Shown here piece by piece: positions 1-7,424 of a stretch of DNA of 7,424 bases (position 1 is its first letter; each line of letters starts with the position of its first letter). Position numbers and translations under genes: made by a program. Where the stretch lies: assembly GCA_025458755.1 (NCBI GenBank), contig JALORT010000096.1, positions 1 to 7,424 of the forward strand. The letters run 5' to 3'. The notes beneath the pieces are model-generated. The model did not search any database. It was not told the origin of the DNA and saw only the letters and a list, made by a program, of their open reading frames with translations. Source of the DNA: Methylotetracoccus sp. (lineage in GTDB: Bacteria; Pseudomonadota; Gammaproteobacteria; Methylococcales; Methylococcaceae).

Positions 1-23
1 GCGCTGGCGCAAACGCCGGAGCT

Positions 24-1058
24 TTACGGAAGCACCGGGAGCTGCCATAGCCCCGTCGTTTCCTCTATGCCGAACATCAGGTTCATGTTCTGGATGGCCT
101 GCCCTGCCGCCCCCTTGACCAGATTATCGATGACCGACAGCACCACGACCGCCTCGGGCCGGCCATGAGGCCGGTGGACGGCAAGCTGACAGCGATTGGA
201 ACCTCGTACGTTCCGGGTATCGGGATGCGCACCGGGCGGCAGCACATCGACTAACGGCTCATCGGCGTAGCGGTGCTCGTACAGGCGTTGGACATCGATC
301 GAAGGATCCTGTAAGTCCGCGTACAGCGTGGCGTGGATACCTCGGATCATCGGCACCAGATGCGGCACAAACGTCAATCCGACCGCAGTTCCGGCCACCT
401 GCTCCAAACCTTGCACGATCTCCGGCCAATGCCGGTGCCGCGGCACGCTGTAAGCCTTGAAGCTCTCGCCGGTTTCACTCATCAACAACGGTATCTCTTT
501 TTTCCGGCCGGCACCGCTGACGCCGGACTTGACGTCCGCGATCAAACGGTCGAGACGTACGGCCCCGGCTTCCACCAGCGGCAGCAGGCCGAGCTGGACC
601 GACGTGGGATAGCAGCCCGGACAGGCGACCAGTCGCGCCGAACCCAGTTGCCGGCGGTGGAGTTCCGGCAACCCATAGACCGCTTCCGTGAGTAATTCCG
701 GGCAGGCATGGGGCTCGCCGTACCAAGTCGCCCAAACCTTGGGGTCTCGCAGCCGGAAATCCGCTGCGAGATCGATCACGCGAGAACCACGCGCCAGCAA
801 CTCGGGGGTCATCCGCATCGCCGTGCCGTTGGGTGTCGCGAAGAACACCACATCGCATCCGGCCAGAGCCTCGACGCTGGGCTCTACGAACTGTGCGTCG
901 ACAGCACCGAGCAGGTTCGGGTAGATCTCGGCCACCGTTTTCCCCGCATCCCCCCGCGACGTCACCGTCCTGATGCGGACATGCGGGTGCAGCGCCAGAA
1001 TCCCGAGCAACTCCACCCCAGTGTACCCCGTGCCGCCGACGATACCGACTTCCAGCAT
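24..1058 (-). CDS. argC: N-acetyl-gamma-glutamyl-phosphate reductase
   Basis: Third enzyme of arginine biosynthesis in the cytoplasm: NADPH-dependent reduction of N-acetylglutamyl phosphate to N-acetylglutamate semialdehyde. The 344-residue product is of normal length for the long (type 1) ArgC. It has the nucleotide-binding [14 protein letters not shown] (5-18), the catalytic cysteine Cys149 in CPGCYPTS (146-153), [10 protein letters not shown] (177-186), the conserved HRHWPEI with its catalytic histidine region (208-214), and the C-terminal [16 protein letters not shown] (311-326). ATG at 1058 has a good ribosome binding site, GGGGAG (1070-1065), with 6-nt spacing, and lies 16 nt after the transporter-like gene. 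The stop is TAA at 26-24. No other arginine gene is visible, so argC sits at the end of an otherwise unrelated gene run. The last 23 bases of the window hold only a 4-bp hairpin and no clear terminator. Confidence 0.98.
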   Translation of the reverse strand: MLEVGIVGGTGYTGVELLGILALHPHVRIRTVTSRGDAGKTVAEIYPNLLGAVDAQFVEPSVEALAGCDVVFFATPNGTAMRMTPELLARGSRVIDLAADFRLRDPKVWATWYGEPHACPELLTEAVYGLPELHRRQLGSARLVACPGCYPTSVQLGLLPLVEAGAVRLDRLIADVKSGVSGAGRKKEIPLLMSETGESFKAYSVPRHRHWPEIVQGLEQVAGTAVGLTFVPHLVPMIRGIHATLYADLQDPSIDVQRLYEHRYADEPLVDVLPPGAHPDTRNVRGSNRCQLAVHRPHGRPEAVVVLSVIDNLVKGAAGQAIQNMNLMFGIEETTGLWQLPVLP

Positions 1059-1074
1059 ACCTCGCTCCCCGTCT

Positions 1075-1764
1075 TCAACCGATGGTCCAGTATCCGCCGC
1101 CCTGCTCCCACAAGATCATCATCCCCAGCGCGACGGTGGCGACCGCGATGACCGCCTGCAGCCCGCGATAAATCTGCGTCCGGCGGCCGGCCCAGCGCAG
1201 CGGCACACTGATCGCGGCGGCGCAGAGCGACATGCCTACGATGGAGCCCGCTCCGAACACAGTGATATAAAGCAGGCCCAGACTCACCGAGCTGACCGTC
1301 TGTAGCGCCAGGACGATCAGCGCGGCAGAGCCGGCCATCCCGTGAATCATGCCGACCAACAGCGCACGCCCCGGGAATGTTCTGCGCCCATGCCGATGGC
1401 CCGGAGCGGACGGGCGGTGGATATGCCGAAAAGGAGGGCCGTCGGCAGCATGATGATGAGGGAAGGACTGATCGCGCACCCTCCGCCGGATCAGGTCGGC
1501 GCCGAGAATGACCAACATCAAGCCCACCAACGCTTCGAGGGTGCGGCTCAACTGCTCCGGGATCAGCGCATCCATCGACAGCGCCAGCGCACCGAACCCG
1601 AACAGCGTCAGCGTGTGACCGACGCCCCATACCGACCCCAGGCGGATGGTTTCTCCCAGGGAACGGCTGTTAGCGGCCAAGCTCGCCACTGCGGCGACAT
1701 GATCTGCTTCCAGCGCATGACGAACGCCGACGAGAAAGCCAAACACCAGCACGCTGAGAAGCAT
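1075..1764 (-). CDS. NicO/UreH-type nickel/cobalt transporter-like membrane protein
   Basis: Predicted inner-membrane protein of 229 residues with about six hydrophobic segments (roughly 1-13, 43-66, 76-92, 134-156, 162-187 and 203-219). The first segment leads into HALEADH (16-22), the HX4DH metal-selectivity motif of nickel/cobalt permeases. GHTLTLFG (49-56) and HGMAGSAAL (141-149) are further family hallmarks. A polar loop at about 100-130 contains seven His (HHH at 103-105, then 114, 116, 123 and 125), typical of metal-binding loops in NicO/RcnA/UreH relatives. Length and layout best fit the UreH-like branch. Uptake or efflux cannot be decided, and no nickel enzyme (urease, hydrogenase) is encoded nearby. 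I chose ATG at 1764 because the membrane segment starts there. An earlier ATG at 1821 would overlap the yjbQ-like gene by 37 nt and add a non-hydrophobic leader. The ribosome binding site is weak. argC begins 16 nt after its stop. Confidence 0.85.
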   Translation of the reverse strand: MLLSVLVFGFLVGVRHALEADHVAAVASLAANSRSLGETIRLGSVWGVGHTLTLFGFGALALSMDALIPEQLSRTLEALVGLMLVILGADLIRRRVRDQSFPHHHAADGPPFRHIHRPSAPGHRHGRRTFPGRALLVGMIHGMAGSAALIVLALQTVSSVSLGLLYITVFGAGSIVGMSLCAAAISVPLRWAGRRTQIYRGLQAVIAVATVALGMMILWEQGGGYWTIG

Positions 1765-1784
1765 CGAGGAATTCCGGGCTGCAT

Positions 1785-2204
1785 TCAGGCCATAGCCGCA
1801 CGATCTTCCAGCACGGTGCACACGATGCGGCGCTCGCGACGCGGTCCATCGAACTCGCAGAAGAAAATATTCTGCCAGCGGGACAGCCCGAGCTCGCCGT
1901 CGATGATCGGAATCGTTTCGGAAGGCCCGACTAGTCCTGCTTTCAGATGAGCATCACCGTTGCCATCCTGCGCATCGTGGAGCCACACGCCACGGGGAAT
2001 CATCTTCTGCAGCAGGTCGACGACGTCCTGCTGCACGCTTTCATCCCAGTTTTCCTGGATCATCACCGCCGCGGTCGCTCCCTGCGCATACACCGCCACC
2101 AGCCCGTCCCGAACCGCGCTCCGATGCACAACCGCGCGCACCTGCGCGGTCACATCGATCAACTCCTCGCGCCGGTCGGTTTTCAGCAGCACCACCTCAC
2201 GCAT
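1785..2204 (-). CDS. YjbQ/UPF0047 family protein (putative secondary thiamine-phosphate synthase-like)
   Basis: Small 139-residue protein of the UPF0047 (YjbQ) family, a compact single-domain fold forming oligomers in known structures. Some members have weak thiamine-phosphate synthase activity, but the true cellular role is unsettled. The family signature is clear: IQENWDESV (49-57), WLHDAQDGNGDAHLKAGLVGPS (74-95), IPIIDGELGLSRWQNIFF (98-115) and EFDGPRRERRI (117-127). The length matches the family. Where many members have a conserved His-Thr-Thr/Ser-Ala motif, this one reads AQGATAAV (40-47), so that His is missing. Other candidate site residues, His76 and His86, are kept. ATG at 2204 is chosen because the family sequence begins there. 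It overlaps the methyltransferase stop by 8 nt (ATGCGTGA) and has no strong ribosome binding site, so it is probably translated by coupling. The next gene begins 20 nt downstream. Confidence 0.88.
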   Translation of the reverse strand: MREVVLLKTDRREELIDVTAQVRAVVHRSAVRDGLVAVYAQGATAAVMIQENWDESVQQDVVDLLQKMIPRGVWLHDAQDGNGDAHLKAGLVGPSETIPIIDGELGLSRWQNIFFCEFDGPRRERRIVCTVLEDRAAMA

Positions 2205-3108
2205 CGGACCCGACTTCAGGCTTTTCGGCAACGACGATCCCGTAGCACGCCAAGCCCTCGTTAAAGATGTGAAACTGGTGCATCGCCGTATAGAAATTGC
2301 CGCTTTGCGCTGCAGTGCGGAGCCGCAGCCAGGCCATGACTTTCTGCATCGGGTAAGTCCACAGCGCGATACGGCGCAAGCGCCGCGCGGAAGGCATGAT
2401 GTTGGACGTCGCATCCGTAAAGCGGATCCCGGTGAAGCCGGTATCGCGCAGAGACTGCTGAAACTCTTCCGGTCGCGACAGATTCGGAATCTGCCATCCG
2501 TTCAGACAGATCTCGATGTGACGCCACTCGGCCGCGCTGTACCGCGCCTTCCGCGCGTAGCCGTCGGCGCAGACCAACAGGCCGCCCGGCCGCAGCAGGC
2601 GAAACGCTTCAGCCAGGAATTCGCGTTTGTCGAGCGCATGGCAGACACTCTCGATACCCCAGATCACATCGAAACTTCGATCGGGAAACGAGGTGTGGCA
2701 GAAATCCATCACCTGGAAATCGACCAGATTGTTGACACCCCGGCGCCGGGCATTGCGTTCAGCCAAGCGCGCTTGCGATGCGCTGAGGGTGATTCCGGTG
2801 ACGTGGGCGCCGAGACGCTCACCGAGCCAGATCGCGCTGCCGCCCACCCCGCATCCGGCATCGAGAACGCGTGCTCCGGGCTGAATCTCCGCGGCCTCGG
2901 CCAACGTCCGGTTCATATTCACCAAGGCGTCGCTATGGCTGCGCGTCGTCCGATCCCAGTACCCGTAATGAATCGCTAGGTTATCCGGGTTCAGCCAGGA
3001 GGTTCGATAGTCCCAATAGCTTTCGTCGTAGTAGCGGACAATATCCTGATGCAGCGAATCCTTCGCGTTACTGCGGTAATCCTGCGCGGGCTGCAGAGTT
3101 TTCATCAT
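2197..3108 (-). CDS. Class I SAM-dependent methyltransferase, substrate unknown
   Basis: Predicted soluble methyltransferase of 303 residues with a Rossmann-type SAM fold. Motif I is VLDAGCGVGGSA (81-92), the next strand is VTGITLS (103-109), the acidic region VMDFC lies at 133-137, FDVIWGIESVCHALD (146-160) is the post-motif region, and LLRPGG (171-176) is motif III. The N-terminal 50 residues are rich in aromatic residues (YYDESYWDYR, then AIHYGYWD). This layout resembles small-molecule methyltransferases of the tocopherol, sterol or glycine/sarcosine type and cyclopropane-synthase relatives. I cannot name the substrate. The start is uncertain. ATG at 3108 (followed by a second ATG at 3105) begins 25 nt after the ihfA stop without a clear ribosome binding site. 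An earlier ATG at 3162 would overlap ihfA by 29 nt. The stop overlaps the start of the following yjbQ-like gene by 8 nt, suggesting translational coupling and perhaps a shared pathway. Confidence 0.88.
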   Translation of the reverse strand: MMKTLQPAQDYRSNAKDSLHQDIVRYYDESYWDYRTSWLNPDNLAIHYGYWDRTTRSHSDALVNMNRTLAEAAEIQPGARVLDAGCGVGGSAIWLGERLGAHVTGITLSASQARLAERNARRRGVNNLVDFQVMDFCHTSFPDRSFDVIWGIESVCHALDKREFLAEAFRLLRPGGLLVCADGYARKARYSAAEWRHIEICLNGWQIPNLSRPEEFQQSLRDTGFTGIRFTDATSNIMPSARRLRRIALWTYPMQKVMAWLRLRTAAQSGNFYTAMHQFHIFNEGLACYGIVVAEKPEVGSDA

Positions 3109-3133
3109 CGCGACGGTAGACGGGTGCCGGGCT

Positions 3134-3472
3134 TCAGTCCGGCCCCTCGCCGGCAGAGACAACGGCGGGACTGGACAATTGCTTCGCCTGGTATTCCTCT
3201 ACCCGGGCCTTGAGTTTCTGGCCTGCCTTGAAAGTGACGACCCGGCGCGCAGTGACCGGGATCTCTTCGCCCGTTTTCGGGTTTCTGCCGGGGCGCTGCC
3301 GTTTGTCCCGCAGATCGAAATTGCCGAAACCCGACAGCTTGATCGGCGAACCTTCGACCAGTGAGGCCTTGATGGTTTCAAAAAACTCCTCCACAAGTTC
3401 CTTGGCATCTTTGCGATGCAAGCCGACATCGGCAATCAGCTTTTCGACCATATCTGCTTTAGTGAGTGCCAT
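3134..3472 (-). CDS. ihfA: Integration host factor subunit alpha
   Basis: IHF is a heterodimeric nucleoid protein (IhfA with IhfB) that bends DNA sharply at specific sites and serves recombination, replication and transcription. The 112-residue product matches E. coli IhfA through MALTKA at the start, [13 protein letters not shown] (45-57), the DNA-intercalating beta-arm [11 protein letters not shown] with Pro65 (62-72), and [14 protein letters not shown] (75-88). These features fit the alpha subunit rather than HU or IhfB. The C-terminal tail beyond Val91 is longer than in the 99-residue E. coli protein by about 13 residues, polar and low in complexity. The start is ATG at 3472, only 3 nt after the pheT TGA. 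A ribosome binding site TAAGGG (3486-3481) with 8-nt spacing lies inside the pheT end, so expression is probably tied to the synthetase transcript. The stop is TGA at 3136-3134. Confidence 0.97.
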   Translation of the reverse strand: MALTKADMVEKLIADVGLHRKDAKELVEEFFETIKASLVEGSPIKLSGFGNFDLRDKRQRPGRNPKTGEEIPVTARRVVTFKAGQKLKARVEEYQAKQLSSPAVVSAGEGPD

Positions 3473-3475
3473 AAG

Positions 3476-5854
3476 TCAGGCCCTTAGGGTTGCATTCAGT
3501 TCGTCCTGCAAACGCTCGACGACTTCAGTCATCGTTTGGTCGATGCGGACATCGGTGAGCGTGTCGTGGTCGTCCTGCAGAATCAACCCCACGGCGATGC
3601 TCTTTTTCCCCGTTTCCACGCCTCTTCCCTGATACAGGTCGAACACGATCACTTGCCGTACCAGGCCGTTTTCCAAGGCCATGACGCCGTCGATCACCTG
3701 TTGCGCGGTCACGTCCTGCCCGATAACCAGCGCCAAGTCTCGCCGCACCCGGGGAAATTTGGACAGCGCGGAAAAGGAGGCCACGCTGCGCTGCATCAGC
3801 GGCTCGAGATTCAGATGAAAAAGCAAGACGTTCTGATCGAAGCCCAACGCTCGTTCCAACTCCGGGTGCAGCATGCCGAGCCAACCCATCGGCTGGCCCG
3901 CGAGCAGCACCCTGGCGCTTTGCCCGGGATGGAGGGAGGGGTGTTCCGCGGCGATGTATGATGCCTTCTCATTTCGCCCCGACAACGCCACCAGCGCCTC
4001 GACATCGCTCTTCACGTCGAAGAAATCGACCGGGATTGCCGCGCCGCCCCATTGCTCCGGCAGTACAGGCCCCATCGCCAAACCGGCGATGCACCGTGTC
4101 TGTGTTAGCCCGGTCACGGCACCGACGAACGTCGCGCCCAATTCGAACAGTCGAATTCGCGTCTGCTGCCGGTATTGATTTTTCAGTGCAGCATCGATCA
4201 GCCCGCACCAAAGCGTCGTTCGCATGACCGCCATGTCGCTGGAAATCGGGTTTTTCAGCGGCAGCATAGGTAGATCGGGCTCGATGCGCTGCTGCAGCGA
4301 AGGCTCGACGAAACTGTAGGTGATTGCTTCCCGATAGCCGCGGTCCACCAACTGATCACGCAGGCGGTCCGGGTCGAGCAGCGCCTCGGAAGCGGCATGC
4401 ATCGCGGTCGACATCGATGGACGCCGCTTCGGCAGAACGTCATAACCGAACACCCGACCCAGTTCCTCGATCAAGTCGACTTCCAGCGCGATATCGAAGC
4501 GGAAACTCGGCGGCGTCACGCGCCAGCCTTGCGGCGCCTCGGCGACCTGCATATTCAGACGGCGGAGGATATCCACCACCTGATGCGGCGGGATGTCGAC
4601 GCCCAGCAGACGGTCGATGCGCGCCCGTCTCAGCACGATCGGCGCCACTTTCGGCAGACTCGCGGTATGACCGACTTCAGTCACGGGGCCCGCCTCGCCG
4701 CCTACTAAATCCAGAATCAGTTGGGTCGCCCGCTCCAACGCACGGCGCTGCAGTTCCGGGTCGACGCCACGTTCGAAGCGATGCGACGAGTCGGTGCTGA
4801 GACCGTAGCGCCGCGCCCTCCCCATAATGACCTCGGGCGAAAAAAAAGCGCACTCCAGAAATAGGTCGCGGGTTTCGCCCGACACCGCCGAGGCGCGGCC
4901 GCCCATCACACCTGCCAAGGCGAGCACCTGCTTGCGGTCGGCAATGACCAGGGTCGCGTCGTCCGGAGAGATCGTCTGGTCATTCAGCAGGGTCACCTGC
5001 TCGCCCGCCTTGGCGAATCGGACTTCGATGCCGCCGGTCAGTTTTGCCAGATCGAACGCATGCAGCGGCTGACCCAGTTCCAGCAACACATAATTGGTGA
5101 CATCCACGACCGGGTCCAGCGACCTCAATCCGGCGCGGCGCAAACGCTCGCGCATCCACAGCGGCGAGCGAACTCCAGGGTGGATATTCCGGATGATGCG
5201 ACCCAGGTAACGCGGACAAGCCTCGGGCACATTTATGCTAATCGGAAATTCGTCGCGGGTAGTGACCAGCGGCAGCACCATCGGCGCCGACGGACGGTCG
5301 ATCCGATTCAAGAGCGCCACTTCCCGGGCGATGCCCTCGATGCTGAGGCAATCGGCTCGATTGGGCGTCAAGTCGATTTCCAGCACCGCGTCGTCGAGCG
5401 TCAGCACCGAGCGGAGATCGGCGCCCAGCGGAAACTCTTCGGGCAGCCGCAGCAAACCGGCTTCGCTGTCTTCAAGACCCAGTTCTTTCGCCGAACACAG
5501 CATGCCGAACGAGGCTACACCGCGTAGCTCCGTACGGTGAATCTGCAGACCGCCGGGCAGCTTCGCGCCTTCCATGGCCAGCGGCACCCGCATGCCCACG
5601 GCAACGTTCGGTGCGCCGCACACGATCTGTAAGCGCTCGTCGGTCCCAGCAGCGACCCGGCACACTTTGAGCCGGTCGGCCTGCGGGTGCGGAGCGATCT
5701 CAGTCACTTCGGCGACAACAACCCCGGAGAACGGTGACGCGGCGGGCTCCACCGTGTCGACTTCAATGCCCGCCATCGTCAATTGCTGCACCAGCACCGG
5801 CGTGTCGACCGGCGGATTCACGAATTCGCGTAACCAGGCTTCGCTCAAGCGCAT
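3476..5854 (-). CDS. pheT: Phenylalanine--tRNA ligase beta subunit
   Basis: Partner of PheS in the tetrameric synthetase; it binds tRNA and hydrolyses mischarged Tyr-tRNA-Phe. At 792 residues it is full length (795 in E. coli). Domains in order: an EMAP-II-like OB fold (about 40-150, with HPQADRLKVCRV and IVCGAPNV), the B3/B4 editing domain (about 210-390), the B5 DNA-binding-like domain (about 405-475), the catalytic-like core (about 480-690) and a C-terminal FDX-ACB anticodon-binding domain (about 698-792). The editing residues known in E. coli correspond to His265 (in GQPLHAFD), Glu334 (in LECAFF), Thr354 and Ser356 (in STDSSHRFERG). The last is Ala in E. coli, but to my knowledge Ser is common in other bacteria. 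ATG is at 5854, 30 nt after pheS, with only a weak ribosome binding site, so it probably depends on pheS translation. Its last codons contain the ihfA ribosome binding site. Confidence 0.98.
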   Translation of the reverse strand: MRLSEAWLREFVNPPVDTPVLVQQLTMAGIEVDTVEPAASPFSGVVVAEVTEIAPHPQADRLKVCRVAAGTDERLQIVCGAPNVAVGMRVPLAMEGAKLPGGLQIHRTELRGVASFGMLCSAKELGLEDSEAGLLRLPEEFPLGADLRSVLTLDDAVLEIDLTPNRADCLSIEGIAREVALLNRIDRPSAPMVLPLVTTRDEFPISINVPEACPRYLGRIIRNIHPGVRSPLWMRERLRRAGLRSLDPVVDVTNYVLLELGQPLHAFDLAKLTGGIEVRFAKAGEQVTLLNDQTISPDDATLVIADRKQVLALAGVMGGRASAVSGETRDLFLECAFFSPEVIMGRARRYGLSTDSSHRFERGVDPELQRRALERATQLILDLVGGEAGPVTEVGHTASLPKVAPIVLRRARIDRLLGVDIPPHQVVDILRRLNMQVAEAPQGWRVTPPSFRFDIALEVDLIEELGRVFGYDVLPKRRPSMSTAMHAASEALLDPDRLRDQLVDRGYREAITYSFVEPSLQQRIEPDLPMLPLKNPISSDMAVMRTTLWCGLIDAALKNQYRQQTRIRLFELGATFVGAVTGLTQTRCIAGLAMGPVLPEQWGGAAIPVDFFDVKSDVEALVALSGRNEKASYIAAEHPSLHPGQSARVLLAGQPMGWLGMLHPELERALGFDQNVLLFHLNLEPLMQRSVASFSALSKFPRVRRDLALVIGQDVTAQQVIDGVMALENGLVRQVIVFDLYQGRGVETGKKSIAVGLILQDDHDTLTDVRIDQTMTEVVERLQDELNATLRA

Positions 5855-5884
5855 AGAAAAATCCGAGCCGTTGTTCTGCGCCGG

Positions 5885-7372
<1,488 letters not shown>

Positions 7373-7377
7373 TTAGG

Positions 7378-7424
7378 TCATCTGGAAGGGAGCATGCGCG
7401 CAGCGGACCGGTTGTCCGACGCGT
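7378..7424 (-). CDS. rpmI: 50S ribosomal protein L35, C-terminal end only (partial)
   Basis: Reading the minus strand inward from the window edge gives a frame ending in the residues ASDNRSAARMLPSR followed by TGA at 7380-7378. L35 proteins commonly end in a Ser-Asp stretch followed by an Arg-Met-Leu-Pro type tail, and rpmI is the gene normally found directly upstream of rplT in the infC-rpmI-rplT operon. Only about 15 codons are visible and the start lies outside the window. The identification rests on the short tail plus position, so it is an inference, though a well supported one. The stop codon is 36 nt before the expected rplT start, and the two genes happen to be in the same reading frame. 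Confidence 0.75.
   Translation of the reverse strand, partial: ASDNRSAARMLPSR

Noticed and set aside
6..17. Possible terminator after argC
   Set aside because: Only a 4-bp stem with a 4-base loop is seen, no U-tract is visible, and the window ends 5 bases later.
1960..2979. A 339-codon open frame on the plus strand
   Set aside because: It runs antisense across the methyltransferase and YjbQ-like genes, both of which have clear family motifs. Its translation is Arg/Pro/Ser-rich with no recognisable domain, as expected of a shadow frame in G+C-rich DNA.
3126..3143. Hairpin around the ihfA stop codon as a terminator
   Set aside because: The arms pair over 7 bp, but on the transcribed (minus) sense there is an A-C mismatch, the loop contains the stop codon, and no U-tract follows. 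A methyltransferase gene begins about 20 nt further on.
5785..5854. Ala-to-Ser change at the PheT editing site (residue 356, within 4787-4789) as a loss of proofreading
   Set aside because: The motif TDSSHRFERG with Ser at this position is, to my knowledge, common in bacterial PheT, and the other editing residues (His265, Glu334, Thr354) are kept.

Overview
The window is a single co-oriented block of housekeeping and accessory genes. Every gene lies on the minus strand, so transcription runs from about 7424 down to 1. The DNA looks G+C-rich by eye and is almost completely coding. The order rpmI-rplT-pheS-pheT-ihfA, with ihfA directly behind pheT, is the classical arrangement of Gammaproteobacteria. 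The L20, PheT and IHF-alpha proteins resemble their E. coli counterparts closely. PheS carries a four-cysteine insertion that the E. coli enzyme lacks, so this is probably a gammaproteobacterium outside the enterics. A methanotroph or purple-sulfur type lineage is a guess and is not shown by the sequence.

Layout in transcription order. (1) The translation segment holds the last codons of rpmI (L35, cut by the window edge), rplT (L20), pheS and pheT, the two subunits of phenylalanyl-tRNA synthetase. (2) ihfA encodes the alpha subunit of integration host factor, and its ribosome binding site lies inside the end of pheT. (3) An accessory run follows with no room for an obvious promoter: a class I SAM-dependent methyltransferase of unknown substrate, a YjbQ/UPF0047 protein whose start codon overlaps the methyltransferase stop by 8 nt, a NicO/UreH-type nickel/cobalt transporter-like membrane protein, and argC (arginine biosynthesis). 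Gaps between successive genes from pheS onward are 30, 3, 25, -8, 20 and 16 nt, which suggests one long transcript or a few overlapping ones.

The most striking observation is at rplT. The reading frame for the complete, conserved L20 N-terminus is present behind a good Shine-Dalgarno sequence, but the codon where ATG is expected (7341-7339) reads AAG. No conventional start exists between the rpmI stop and codon 18. A one-base sequence or assembly error is the simplest explanation; a real mutation or unconventional initiation is the interesting alternative. Apart from this I see ordinary core genes plus a small accessory cassette. I see no mobile element, CRISPR array, RNA gene or recognisable new multi-gene system. 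No non-coding stretch reaches 300 bases; the longest is the 83-base rplT-pheS gap.
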